Assembly (NCBI GenBank): GCA_963849695.1
Contig: CAWKIT010000033.1
Coordinates: 62,001-126,000, forward strand
Reading direction: 5' to 3'
From: DASSUW01 sp963849695
Lineage (GTDB): Bacteria; Actinomycetota; Thermoleophilia; Solirubrobacterales; Solirubrobacteraceae
DNA: 64,000 nt
Shown here: piece after piece, positions 1 to 8,194 of the stretch
Position numbering within the stretch: the first letter of the stretch is position 1
Layout: each line of letters opens with the position of its first letter
Translations under genes and position numbers: made by a program
The notes under the pieces: generated by a model
Seen by the model: the letters and a program-made list of their open reading frames with translations, nothing else
The model's database searches: none
What the model was told of the DNA's origin: nothing

Positions 1-2
1 CG

Positions 3-642
3 GAGGACGGCGACCGCGGCGGCACGGGCGCGGCGGCGCCGCCGCCGGTCGAGCGCGGCCGCCGCGGCGCGGCGTGGATGCTCGCCGGCCTCGCCGGCGT
101 GATCCTGGTCGCCGTGCTGGCCTTCCTGCTGCTCTCGGACGGCGACGGCGACAACCCGCAGCCGAGCTCCGACCGCGAGCCGACGGCGACCGCGACCGCG
201 GAGGCGACGCGCGAGGCGACCCCCGAGGCGACGCGCGAGGCGACCCCCGAGGCGACGCGCGAGGCGACGCCAGAGGCGACGCCCGAAGCGACGCCGGAGG
301 CGACGCCCGAAGCGACGCCGGAGGCGACGCCCGAGGCGTCCGGCGAGACCGACCTCGACCGCGCGGCCGACCTCCAGGTCCAGGGCTTCAACGCGCGCCG
401 GGCGGGCGACAACGAGCGCGCTCTCACGCTCTCCCAGCAGGCGCTCGAGGCGTGCGGCGACGCGCAGCAGCTCTCGCCGTGCGGCTTCGCGCTGTTCGAG
501 GTCGGCGCGGCGCTGAACGGGCTCGGCCGCTACGAGGAGGCGATCCCGTACCTCGAGCAGCGGCTCGAGCAGTACGGCGATAACAACGCCGGCGAGGTCG
601 AGCGGCAGCTTCAAGGCCGCCCGGAACGGCGCCAGGGACTGA
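3..642 (+). CDS. C-terminal part of a membrane-anchored protein with EATP linker and TPR-like outer domain (possible Ser/Thr kinase tail)
   Basis: The frame is open from the left edge, so the start lies outside the window. A Gly/Pro/Arg-rich stretch is followed by one hydrophobic membrane segment (about bases 78-140), a linker of EATR/EATP repeats, and a helical TPR-like domain of about 90 residues (motif LGRYEEAIPYLEQ). This layout is common in actinobacterial Ser/Thr kinases, but no kinase domain is visible, so the kinase label is a guess. The frame as written runs on to 791, deep into the opposite-strand transporter gene. Removing one T near 611 restores an ending QLKAARNGARD and a TGA at 640-642, 18 bases before that gene. 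I take the longer tail to be a frameshift product. Confidence 0.6.
201..341 (+). repeat. 12-bp coding tandem repeat (Glu-Ala-Thr-Arg/Pro)
   Basis: Eleven consecutive 12-base units encode EATR or EATP, closed by EAS. The first six alternate EATR/EATP; the last five are all EATP. The repeat forms an extended, Pro/Thr-rich linker just outside the predicted membrane segment and, as a near-perfect minisatellite, is a likely site of copy-number change. Confidence 0.9.
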
Positions 643-660
643 GCCGCGCGGCCGGCGCGG

Positions 661-1572
661 CTACGCCGGGGCTTCGGCCACCCGGGCCGGCGCGCGCCGC
701 CCGCGCCGCCGGGCCGGCAGCTGCAGCAGGACCACGGCCGCCAGCACCAGCGCACCGCCGGCGAGCTGGAGTGGCGTCAGCCGCTCGCTGAGCACGAAGG
801 AGGCGAGGACCACGGTGACGACCGGCTCGAAGGTCGACAGGATCGCGGCCTCGGACGGGCCGACGCGGCGCAGGCCGGCGAAGAAGGCGGACACCGCGAC
901 GACCGTGCTCACCAGCGCGAGCAGGACCAGCCACAGCCACGCCTCGGCGGGCAGCGCGAAGTCGAGCGAGCCGGTGACCACGCCCGCGACCGCGAAGCTG
1001 GCGGTCGCGCCCGTCAGCACGAGCAGGGCGAGCGCGAACGGGTCGACCTCCCCGACCACGCGGTCGGAGACGAGGATGTATGTGGCGTAGGTGAGGGCGG
1101 CGGCGAGGGAGAGCAGCGCGCCGGCGAGGTCGAAGGCGCCGGCGCCGGCGGCCAGCAGCACGAGGACGAGCCCCACCGAGGCGGTCGCCAGGGCGGCGGC
1201 GGTGCGCACCGACGGCGTCGCCCGCCCGAGCGCGATCGCCGCGACCGTCACGAACACCGGATACGTGTAGAGCAGCATCGCGACGATCGAGACGTCGAGC
1301 CGCTCGATCGCCGTGAAGTACAGCCCCGACTGCAGGCTGTAGCCGACCGCGCCGAGCGCCAGCCCGGTGAGGACCACTCGCCGCGGAAGCCGTCGCAGCC
1401 GCTCCCAGCCGCCGCCCAGCCGCACGACGACCGCGAACACCGCCGCCGCGAGCGCGAACCGCACGAGCAGAGTGCTGGCGACGGTGGCGCCCGCATCCGA
1501 CGCGAGCGTGCCGAAGATGCCGAGCGTCCCGAACGCCGCGGCCGAGAGAAGGCAGAGGAGAGCACCGCGCAT
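661..1572 (-). CDS. EamA/DMT-family membrane transporter
   Basis: The 303-residue protein has about ten hydrophobic helices in two similar halves, the layout of drug/metabolite exporters of the EamA family. The first helix carries the typical LLSAAAFGTLGIFG stretch, and the second half has the usual RVGPSEAAILSTFEPVVTVVLA motif. Such proteins export small metabolites or amino-acid-like compounds; the substrate cannot be read from sequence. It is divergent from a LysR gene 74 bases away, a standard arrangement in which the regulator controls the exporter. The ATG at 1572 begins directly with the first helix. Confidence 0.9.
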   Translation of the reverse strand: MRGALLCLLSAAAFGTLGIFGTLASDAGATVASTLLVRFALAAAVFAVVVRLGGGWERLRRLPRRVVLTGLALGAVGYSLQSGLYFTAIERLDVSIVAMLLYTYPVFVTVAAIALGRATPSVRTAAALATASVGLVLVLLAAGAGAFDLAGALLSLAAALTYATYILVSDRVVGEVDPFALALLVLTGATASFAVAGVVTGSLDFALPAEAWLWLVLLALVSTVVAVSAFFAGLRRVGPSEAAILSTFEPVVTVVLASFVLSERLTPLQLAGGALVLAAVVLLQLPARRRGRRAPARVAEAPA

Positions 1573-1612
1573 GCCCGCATGATCGGCTCACAACCCGTCG
1601 AGAACAACGGAA

Positions 1613-1630
1613 ATTATCTCCGCAGATCAT
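1613..1630. promoter_or_regulatory. Candidate LysR operator (imperfect 18-bp palindrome, T-N11-A)
   Basis: In the 74-base gap between the EamA and LysR genes, attatctccgcagatcat pairs with itself at 14 of 18 positions and contains a T-N11-A core, the hallmark of LysR-type binding sites. A second inverted repeat, gcatgatc (1577-1584) and gatcatgc (1625-1632), spans the gap. The position suits autoregulation plus exporter control. Confidence 0.45.
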
Positions 1631-1646
1631 GCGATGATGTCGAACA

Positions 1647-2639
1647 ATGCTCGACCTGCGACGGCTCCGCCTCCTGCACGAGCTGCACCGGCGCGGGACC
1701 GTCGGCGCGGTCGCGGAAGCGCTGTCCTACAGCCCGTCGACCGTCTCCCAGCAACTCAAGGTGCTCGAGCGCGAGGCGGGCACGCCGCTGTTCGAGCCCG
1801 CCGGCCGCCGCGTGCGCCTGACCGACGCGGCGCTCGTGCTCGTCGAGCACGCGCAGCGCCTGCTGGCCGACGCCGAGCGCGCCGAGGCCGACCTCGCCGC
1901 GGCCGCGGCCGGCGCCGTCGCCGGGGTCGTGCGCGTCGGCTCGTTCCAGACCGCCAGCCTCCACCTGCTCCTGCCCGCCATGAACACGCTGCGCGACACG
2001 CATCCCGGTGTCCGCGTACGGCTCGTCGAGGCCGAGCCGGAGCAGGCGCTGGAGGCCCTGCGCTCGCACGCGCTCGACCTCGCGCTCGCCGACGAGTGGG
2101 CCGGCACGCCGCATCCGCGCTGGCCCGGGCTCGACCGCGAGGACCTGTTCACCGAGGCCGTCCGGCTCGCGCTCCCGCACGACCACCCGAGTGCCGGGCA
2201 CGGCGGCCCGGTCGCGCTCGCCGACCTGGCCGGCGATCCGTGGGCGACCGGCTACCCGGGCGGTGGCATGTCCGCGCTGGTCCGCCGCGTCTGCAACCAG
2301 CACGGCGGCTTCGAGCCGGACGTCCGGCACGAGACCAACGAGCTGACGATGCTGCTCGCGCTCGTCGCCGCCGGCCACGCGATCACGCTCCTGCCCGAGC
2401 TCGCGCTGATCGACGACCCCGGCGGCGTGGCGGTCCGGCCGGTCGCCGAGGCCGAGCTGACCCGGACGCTGTTCACCGCCGCTCGCGCCGGGGCCGACCG
2501 TCGCCCGGCCCTGGCCGCCGTGCGCGCCGAGGTGACCCGAATCCACCGATCCCCGCGGCGCCCCGGGTCATCGGTGGATCCGGGTCAGACGGGGCTCGCC
2601 CTCCAGCCGATCCGGCCGGTCCGGCACGTAGCCACATAG
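1647..2639 (+). CDS. LysR-family transcriptional regulator
   Basis: An N-terminal winged helix-turn-helix (residues about 1-60, with AEALSYSPSTVSQQLKVLE as recognition region) is followed by a periplasmic-binding-like effector domain to about residue 300. The family binds as a tetramer and usually regulates a divergent gene, here the EamA exporter. ATG at 1647 gives the standard start MLDLRRLRLLHEL. The last 30 or so residues run through a strong inverted repeat and overlap the opposite gene by 55 bases, so the natural C-terminus may be less conserved than the rest. The effector is unknown. Confidence 0.9.
   Translation: MLDLRRLRLLHELHRRGTVGAVAEALSYSPSTVSQQLKVLEREAGTPLFEPAGRRVRLTDAALVLVEHAQRLLADAERAEADLAAAAAGAVAGVVRVGSFQTASLHLLLPAMNTLRDTHPGVRVRLVEAEPEQALEALRSHALDLALADEWAGTPHPRWPGLDREDLFTEAVRLALPHDHPSAGHGGPVALADLAGDPWATGYPGGGMSALVRRVCNQHGGFEPDVRHETNELTMLLALVAAGHAITLLPELALIDDPGGVAVRPVAEAELTRTLFTAARAGADRRPALAAVRAEVTRIHRSPRRPGSSVDPGQTGLALQPIRPVRHVAT
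2534..2586. terminator. Long inverted repeat, likely bidirectional terminator
   Basis: Arms of 17 bases (2534-2550 and 2570-2586) match at 16 positions around a 19-base GC-rich loop. The element sits where the convergent LysR and small secreted-protein genes meet, overlapping both 3' ends. There is no T-run, so factor-independent action is uncertain. Confidence 0.6.
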
Positions 2640-3019
2640 CGCCCGTTCTTGGTGATCCGCACGCGCACGCGGAAGCTGCCGGTCCAGCGCCCGGACCGCC
2701 GCAGCCCGCCCGCGACCGACGTCCGGCCCCGCGCGCGCTCGCCGCCCTCGATGCGCCACGTGAGCGGGCCGCTGTCCCTCACCGCGGTCGTGGTGGCGAC
2801 GTCGAGCGGCGGCCGGAACCGCACGCCGGCCCGGAAGCCCTTGCGGTCGTTGCACACCACGCGATATCTGATGCGCACGCTCGCGACGACGCCGTCGGCA
2901 CGGGTGGTGACCTCGGCCAGCCTGCCCTGGCGTGTCTTGCCGCGCCACGTAGCCGCCTGGGCCACGGTGGGAGCGATCAGCAGCGCAGCGGAGATCAGAG
3001 TGACGGCGAGCGTTCGCAT
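2585..3019 (-). CDS. Small secreted protein of unknown function
   Basis: The 144-residue product starts with a clear signal peptide (MRTLAVTLISAALLIAPTV..., cleavage near AQA-ATW). The mature part is basic and rich in beta-prone residues. It has two cysteines, one in VVCNDRKGF and one in VATCRTGRI, that could form a disulfide. The shape fits a small beta-sandwich exported protein, but I recognise no family. It follows ribH on the same strand with a 78-base gap, so it may be read through from the riboflavin operon, though nothing suggests a shared function. Confidence 0.65.
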   Translation of the reverse strand: MRTLAVTLISAALLIAPTVAQAATWRGKTRQGRLAEVTTRADGVVASVRIRYRVVCNDRKGFRAGVRFRPPLDVATTTAVRDSGPLTWRIEGGERARGRTSVAGGLRRSGRWTGSFRVRVRITKNGRYVATCRTGRIGWRASPV

Positions 3020-3097
3020 GCCAGCTTTGTGGCCGGATTCGCGCCCGATGAAACGTGCTCCGGCACCGCCGGCGAGCAGGGCGGCCGGCGGCCGCGC

Positions 3098-3526
3098 TCA
3101 GGCGCCCTGCAGCTCGGCGCGCATCGCCGCGAGCGCCATCACGGCCTCCGCCGCGTGCTCACCCTGATCGCGCTTCCCGCCGCCGGTGCGCGCGAGCGCC
3201 TGCTCCATCGCGTCGACGGTCAGCACGCCGAAGGCGCAGGGCACGCCCGTGCCCAGCTGCACGTCCTGGATCCCGCGCGCGGCCTCGGCGCAGACATACT
3301 CGTAGTGGTCGGTCTCGCCGCGGATCACCGCGCCCAGGCACGCCACCCCGGCGTAGCGGCCGCTGTCGGCCAGATAGCGCGCGGCCAGCGGCAGCTCGAA
3401 CGCCCCCGGCACGTCGAACACGTCCGCCTCCCCATGGCCGGCCTCGACGAACGCGCGCTGCGCCCCCGCCACGAGGCGCTCGGCGAGCTCGGTGTAGAAA
3501 CGGCCGACCGCGATCGCGAACTTCAC
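3098..3526 (-). CDS. ribH: 6,7-dimethyl-8-ribityllumazine synthase
   Basis: Catalyses condensation of 5-amino-6-ribitylaminouracil with 3,4-dihydroxy-2-butanone 4-phosphate, the penultimate step of riboflavin synthesis, in the cytosol. At 142 residues it is of normal length. Visible family motifs are FDVPGAFELPLAA (substrate site), GAVIRGETDHYEYVC (phosphate site and catalytic His) and FGVLTVDAMEQA. It is the last gene of ribD-ribE-ribBA-ribH, 7 bases after ribBA. The ATG at 3526 gives the compact start MKFAIAVGRF. Confidence 0.97.
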   Translation of the reverse strand: MKFAIAVGRFYTELAERLVAGAQRAFVEAGHGEADVFDVPGAFELPLAARYLADSGRYAGVACLGAVIRGETDHYEYVCAEAARGIQDVQLGTGVPCAFGVLTVDAMEQALARTGGGKRDQGEHAAEAVMALAAMRAELQGA

Positions 3527-3533
3527 GATCTGG

Positions 3534-4802
3534 TCACCCGCGGCCCGCCTCGCGGTCTTGAATCTGCTCCTCGTGCACCATCTGCTCGTCGAGCGCGAGC
3601 CCCTGGTGGTGCAGCGAGTGCCCGAGCCGGTCGCGCTTGGCGCGCAGGTAGGCCTCGTTGTGCGGGTTCGCGGCGTGCACGATCGGGATCTGGTCGCTCA
3701 CCGACAGCCCGTAGCCCTCGAGCCCGCGGATCTTCTTCGGGTTGTTGGTGAGGATCCGGATCGAGCTGAGCCCGAGGTCGGACAGGATCTGGGCGCCGAT
3801 TCCGTAGTCGCGCAGGTCGACCGGCAGCCCGAGCTCGAGGTTGGCGTCGACCGTGTCGAGCCCCTTGTCCTGCAGTTTGTAGGCCTTGAGCTTGTTCAGC
3901 AGGCCGATGCCCCGCCCCTCCTGCGCGAGGTAGAGCAGCACGCCCTGTCCCTCGCGCTCGATCATCGCCAGCGCCGACTCGAGCTGCTCGCCGCAGTCGC
4001 AGCGCAGCGAGTGGAAGACGTCGCCGGTAAGGCACTCCGAGTGCACGCGCACCAGCACGTCGTCCTGGCCGTCGATCTCGCCCTTGACCATCGCGACGTG
4101 GTGCTTGTCGTCGACCAGGGACCGGTAGCCGACGACGTCGAACTCGCCGAAGGCGGTCGGCAGCCGGGTGGTGACGACGCGCTCGACGAGCTTGTCGTGC
4201 CGGCGCCGGTAGGCGATCAGGTCGGCGACCGAGATCATCTTCAGCCCGTGGCGCGTGCAGTAGCGCTCGAGGTCCGGCACGCGCGCCATCGTGCCGTCGT
4301 CGTTCATCACCTCGCAGATCACGCCGGACGGGTTGAGGCCGGCGAGGCGGGCGAGGTCGACCGCCGCCTCGGTCTGGCCGGTGCGCTCGAGCACGCCGCC
4401 GGGCTTGGCCTTCAAGGGGAAGATGTGGCCGGGCTGGACGAGGTCGCGCGGCGACGACTGCGGGTCGATCGCGACCTGGATCGTGCGCGCGCGGTCGGCG
4501 GCCGAGATGCCGGTGGTGACGCCGTCGCGCGCCTCGATGGTGACGGTGAAGGGGGTGTCGAACGGCGACTCGTTCTTGGCCGCCATGAGGTCGAGCCCGA
4601 GCTCGTCGCAGCGCTGCGGGGTGAGCGCGAGGCAGATCAGCCCGCGCCCCTCCTTGGCCATGAAGTTGATCGCCTCGGGCGTCGCGAACTGGGCGGCGAG
4701 CGTGAGGTCGCCCTCGTTCTCGCGGTCCTGGTCGTCGCACACGACGACCATGCGCCCTGCGCGGACCTCCTCGATCGCCTCCTCGATCGTGGAGAAGCTC
4801 AT
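3534..4802 (-). CDS. ribBA: Bifunctional 3,4-dihydroxy-2-butanone 4-phosphate synthase / GTP cyclohydrolase II
   Basis: The N-terminal RibB domain makes dihydroxybutanone phosphate from ribulose 5-phosphate; residues 26-32 are the acidic loop DRENEGD. The C-terminal RibA domain opens GTP and carries the zinc motif CLTGDVFHSLRCDCG. Thus this protein starts both branches of the riboflavin pathway. I chose the ATG at 4802 (422 residues) because it overlaps the ribE stop as ATGA and gives the canonical N-terminus MSFSTIEEAI; the frame is open upstream but that sequence is shadow of ribE. Confidence 0.97.
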   Translation of the reverse strand: MSFSTIEEAIEEVRAGRMVVVCDDQDRENEGDLTLAAQFATPEAINFMAKEGRGLICLALTPQRCDELGLDLMAAKNESPFDTPFTVTIEARDGVTTGISAADRARTIQVAIDPQSSPRDLVQPGHIFPLKAKPGGVLERTGQTEAAVDLARLAGLNPSGVICEVMNDDGTMARVPDLERYCTRHGLKMISVADLIAYRRRHDKLVERVVTTRLPTAFGEFDVVGYRSLVDDKHHVAMVKGEIDGQDDVLVRVHSECLTGDVFHSLRCDCGEQLESALAMIEREGQGVLLYLAQEGRGIGLLNKLKAYKLQDKGLDTVDANLELGLPVDLRDYGIGAQILSDLGLSSIRILTNNPKKIRGLEGYGLSVSDQIPIVHAANPHNEAYLRAKRDRLGHSLHHQGLALDEQMVHEEQIQDREAGRG

Positions 4803-5380
4803 CGCGTCGGCACCAGCCGCTCGATGTACTTGGCGAGCACGTCCACCTCCAGATTGACCGTGGCGCCCGTCGTCGCCTCCCCCAGGGTCGTGCGCTCGAG
4901 CGTCTCCGGGATCAGCGAGACCTGCAGCCAGTCGTCGCCGAGGCCGGACACCGTCAGCGACACGCCGTCGACGGCGATCGAGCCCTTCTCGATCACGTAC
5001 CGGAGGATCTCCGGCGGCGCCCCGATCGTGACCACGTGCGAGAAGCCCTCCTCGCGCACCTCCCAGATCGTCCCGAGCCCGTCCACGTGACCCTGCACGA
5101 AGTGGCCGCCGAGCCGGTCGTCGGCGCGCAGCGGCAGCTCGAGGTTGACCTTCGAGCCCGCTTCGAGCGCCCCGAGCGACGAGCGCCGCAGCGTCTCCTG
5201 CATCACGTCGGCGGTGAACGCGCCGTCGTACAGCGACGTCGCGGTCAGGCACACTCCGTTGACCGCCACCGAGTCCCCCTCGCTCAGCTCGAGCGCGCTC
5301 CGGACGGTGAGTCGCACGCCGGCTTGGGAGGCGTCGACCTCCGCCACCGTCCCGAGGTCCGCCACCAGCCCGGTGAACAC
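4799..5380 (-). CDS. ribE: Riboflavin synthase, alpha subunit
   Basis: Performs the dismutation of two lumazine molecules to riboflavin. The 193-residue product has the two tandem lumazine-binding barrels expected: MFTGLVADLGTV opens the first, and each repeat has a GDSVAVNGVCLT-like motif (first copy near residue 35, second as GSIAVDGVSLT). It lies between ribD (1 base gap) and ribBA (4-base overlap), so the operon is translationally coupled. Confidence 0.97.
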   Translation of the reverse strand: MFTGLVADLGTVAEVDASQAGVRLTVRSALELSEGDSVAVNGVCLTATSLYDGAFTADVMQETLRRSSLGALEAGSKVNLELPLRADDRLGGHFVQGHVDGLGTIWEVREEGFSHVVTIGAPPEILRYVIEKGSIAVDGVSLTVSGLGDDWLQVSLIPETLERTTLGEATTGATVNLEVDVLAKYIERLVPTR

Positions 5381-5381
5381 G

Positions 5382-6500
5382 TCACCACTCCTTCAATCGC
5401 GCCGAGATGAGCACGTCCTCCGCCACCCGGTCGCACTCGAGCGTGAGCGCGCGGGTCGCCTCGGCGATCCGCTCGACGCCCTCGCCCTCGAGTGGATCGC
5501 GCGCGTGCGAGCCGCCGAGCACGACCGGCGCCACGAACAGGCGGATCTCGTCGACCTCGCCGGCGTCCAGGAACGCGCCCGCCAGGTGCGGGCCGCCCTC
5601 GAGCAGCATCGAGGTGATGCCGGAGGAGCCGATCTGGCCGAGCGCGTTGCGCACCCGCGCCGGCTCGTTCTCGCCGGTGGCCACGATCACGTCGGCGCCG
5701 GCCACTTCGAGCGCGTCGGCCGCGAGCCGCGGCGCGGCGCGCGAGATCACCACCGTGAGCGGCAGGTCGGCGGCGCCGCGCACGAGGTTGGAGTCGAGCG
5801 GCAGGCGCGCCTCGGAGTCGAACACGATCCGGCGCGGCTGGCGGTGCAAGCCGTCGACGCGCACCGTCAGCAGCGGATCGTCGGCGAGCGCGGTGCCGAT
5901 CCCGACCGCCACCGCGTCGCACTCGGCGCGCCAGTGGTGCGCGAGCCGGCGCGAGGCCTCGCCCGAGATCCACTTCGAGTCGCCCGTATGGGTGGCGACC
6001 TTGCCGTCGAGCGTCATCGCCGACTTGAAGAGCACGAACGGGCGGCCGGTGCGGGCGTGCTTGCGGAACGGCTGGTTGAGCAGCCGCGCCTTGGCGGCCA
6101 GCTCGCCGCCCGCGACCACCACTTCGACGCCGTCGTCGCGCAGGATGCCGAGGCCGCGGCCGGCCGCCTTCTCGGTCGGGTCGTCGGAGCCGACGACCAC
6201 GCGCGTGATGCCGGCCTCGAGGATGGCGTCCGTGCACGGCGGCGTCTGGCCGACGTGGCAGCACGGCTCGAGCGAGACGTAGAGGGTGGCGCCGCGCGGG
6301 TCGGTGGTGCAGGCGGCCAGCGCCTCGCGCTCGGCGTGCAGCTTGCCGTAGGCGGTGTGGAAGCCCTCGCCGATGACCGCGCCGTCCTTGACCACGACGG
6401 CGCCGACGAGCGGGTTCGGCGTGGTGCGCCCGCGTCCGCCCTCCGCCAGCTCGATCGCGCGGGCGAGGTGGGCAACGTCGGTCTGCAGCAGAGTGGGCAC
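5382..6500 (-). CDS. ribD: Bifunctional diaminohydroxyphosphoribosylaminopyrimidine deaminase / 5-amino-6-(5-phosphoribosylamino)uracil reductase
   Basis: The N-terminal deaminase half carries the zinc motifs HAERE and PCCHVGQTPPC; the C-terminal reductase half has the NADPH-type sequence ending in the EGGPHLAGAF motif. It executes the second and third steps from GTP to riboflavin. The frame is open to a TTG at 6533, but the GTG at 6500 gives the usual start (MPTLLQTDVAHLARAIELA). The first gene of the rib operon shows no FMN riboswitch: only about 30 bases separate it from the upstream gene. Confidence 0.95.
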   Translation of the reverse strand: MPTLLQTDVAHLARAIELAEGGRGRTTPNPLVGAVVVKDGAVIGEGFHTAYGKLHAEREALAACTTDPRGATLYVSLEPCCHVGQTPPCTDAILEAGITRVVVGSDDPTEKAAGRGLGILRDDGVEVVVAGGELAAKARLLNQPFRKHARTGRPFVLFKSAMTLDGKVATHTGDSKWISGEASRRLAHHWRAECDAVAVGIGTALADDPLLTVRVDGLHRQPRRIVFDSEARLPLDSNLVRGAADLPLTVVISRAAPRLAADALEVAGADVIVATGENEPARVRNALGQIGSSGITSMLLEGGPHLAGAFLDAGEVDEIRLFVAPVVLGGSHARDPLEGEGVERIAEATRALTLECDRVAEDVLISARLKEW

Positions 6501-6517
6501 GGCCTCAACGAAGCATA

Positions 6518-6533
6518 TTGACTGACGAGTCAA
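6518..6533. repeat. 16-bp palindrome upstream of ribD
   Basis: ttgactgacgagtcaa has perfect 6-base arms (ttgact/agtcaa as read on the minus strand). It covers the stop codon of the upstream membrane glycosyltransferase and lies 18 bases before the chosen ribD start. It could be an operator or a weak RNA hairpin; no T-run follows. Confidence 0.35.
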
Positions 6534-8194
6534 CTATCGGGGCGCTCGCAGTCGCGCAGCCGGTAGATCACGATCTCCGGTCCCGGGCGCTCGTATCCGA
6601 GCGGATAGCTGTTGAACGAGAAGTCGAACGAGAAGCCGCGCACCGGCTCCTCGCCGCGCGGGCTGACCCGGTACACGACATCGGCGCGCCGCCGCAGCTC
6701 GTCGTAGTAGCGGATCGCCTGCGGGACCTCCTCCGGCTCGGTCAGCGCGCGGCCGTACTGGGTCGAGCCGGTCACGACGTAGCAGTAGCCGGCGCGCGCG
6801 TAGCGGTCGAGGAGGCTGGTGCGCAGCGTGCGCTCGAAGTCCTCGAGCTTCACCGATCGCGCGCGGAAGCGCGAGGTCGGCCACTTGATCCAGCGGTTGC
6901 CGGTGCCGGTGGCGACCGAAGGCCGGCCGACGTCCATCGCCCACTGGTCGGGCGCGATCGGCTCGATCACGACGCGGTCGCCCTCCGGGATGTTCTCGAC
7001 CATCCAGGCGCGCGCCAGCGCGCGCGTGTCGTCGCGGGCGAGCACGACGTCGTTGTGGACCGAGAACGCGAGGCCCTGCGCGCACAGCAGCACGCCCGCG
7101 ACGACGACCGGCCACAGACGGCCCGCGCGCACGCGCTCGGCGGCCTGCACCGCGGCCCACGCCGCCAGCAGACACAGGAGCGGGTAGATCGGCAGCAGCC
7201 AGCGGGCGAAGAAGCGGTCCTGCAGGCCCATGAAGATCAGGAACACGACCGGCGCCGGCACCAGCACGAGCGCGAGCCGGCGGTCGCGCATGGAGAGCCA
7301 GACGGCACCGGCGACCGCCGCCAGCGCCGGCAGCCAGCCGAGCCCCCACGTGAGCGTGCCGAGGTAGTAGAGGAGGCCATTCTCGCCGACCAGGCCGAGC
7401 TTGCCGCCGCCGTCGCTCGACGCTTGGGACTGCTGCTCGAGGCCCGCCCGGAAGGCGTCCCAGTCGAGCACCGAGTAGGGGTTCGCGACGACGAATCCGG
7501 CGACCGCGAGCACGCCGGCGAGGGCGAGGCCGAGCAGCGGGTTCGCGCCCGCGCGCGCCTCCTGGCCGTCCGCCGGCACGCGGGCGCGGGACGTCGCCGC
7601 GGCCGCCACCAGGCACAGGACCACGATCCCCGCCGTGTACTTGGCCGCGCACGCGACGCCGAGCGCCGCCCCGGCCAGCGCGTAGTCCACCGGGTGGCCG
7701 CGCCGGTACACCCCCGCGACGCCGACCAGGCTCAGGCACAGCGGCGCCAGCGCCGGCACGTCGTTGACCGCCAGATGGGCGTAGTGGACCGGCAGGAACG
7801 CGACCGCCAGCAGCGCGCCGGCCAGCCATCCCACGCGCCGGTCGAACAGGCGCCGGCCCGCCCACGCCAGGAAGCCGACCGCCGCGGCGCCGAGCACGGC
7901 CGACAGCACGCGCGCGATCGTGAACGCGGTCGCCGGGTCGGTCGCGAAGGCGTTGCCGAGCGCGTCGCGGCTCCCCCACCACAGCCAGTACGCGAAGTGC
8001 AACAGGTACGTGTACGCGGGCGGGTTGATGAAGTACTCGGGGTTCAGCGAGTGGCCGAACATGCCGATCGCGCGCGGCACGAAGTGGGAGTTCTCGTCGG
8101 CGTTGAACACGTACGGGAGCCCGTGGTCGATCCCCCACAGCCGCAGCGCCAGCGCCCCGACGACGAGCGCGGCGAGCGCGCTAGCAGTTCGCAT
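6530..8194 (-). CDS. GT39/ArnT-like membrane glycosyltransferase
   Basis: The 554-residue protein has many hydrophobic helices and an early acidic loop (VFNADENSHF near residues 29-38), the position of the catalytic Asp/Glu in GT-C enzymes that use polyprenyl-phosphate sugars. A soluble, mostly outer C-terminal domain of about 150 residues follows. Members transfer a sugar from a lipid carrier to protein or lipid glycans at the outer face of the membrane. It overlaps the preceding GT-C gene by 14 bases, so the pair is co-translated. Acceptor and sugar are unknown. Confidence 0.8.
   Translation of the reverse strand: MRTASALAALVVGALALRLWGIDHGLPYVFNADENSHFVPRAIGMFGHSLNPEYFINPPAYTYLLHFAYWLWWGSRDALGNAFATDPATAFTIARVLSAVLGAAAVGFLAWAGRRLFDRRVGWLAGALLAVAFLPVHYAHLAVNDVPALAPLCLSLVGVAGVYRRGHPVDYALAGAALGVACAAKYTAGIVVLCLVAAAATSRARVPADGQEARAGANPLLGLALAGVLAVAGFVVANPYSVLDWDAFRAGLEQQSQASSDGGGKLGLVGENGLLYYLGTLTWGLGWLPALAAVAGAVWLSMRDRRLALVLVPAPVVFLIFMGLQDRFFARWLLPIYPLLCLLAAWAAVQAAERVRAGRLWPVVVAGVLLCAQGLAFSVHNDVVLARDDTRALARAWMVENIPEGDRVVIEPIAPDQWAMDVGRPSVATGTGNRWIKWPTSRFRARSVKLEDFERTLRTSLLDRYARAGYCYVVTGSTQYGRALTEPEEVPQAIRYYDELRRRADVVYRVSPRGEEPVRGFSFDFSFNSYPLGYERPGPEIVIYRLRDCERPDS

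Noticed and set aside
643..791. Extension of the first gene over the EamA gene
   Set aside because: The extra residues are Pro/Ala/Arg shadow; a normal ending exists in the shifted frame at 642.
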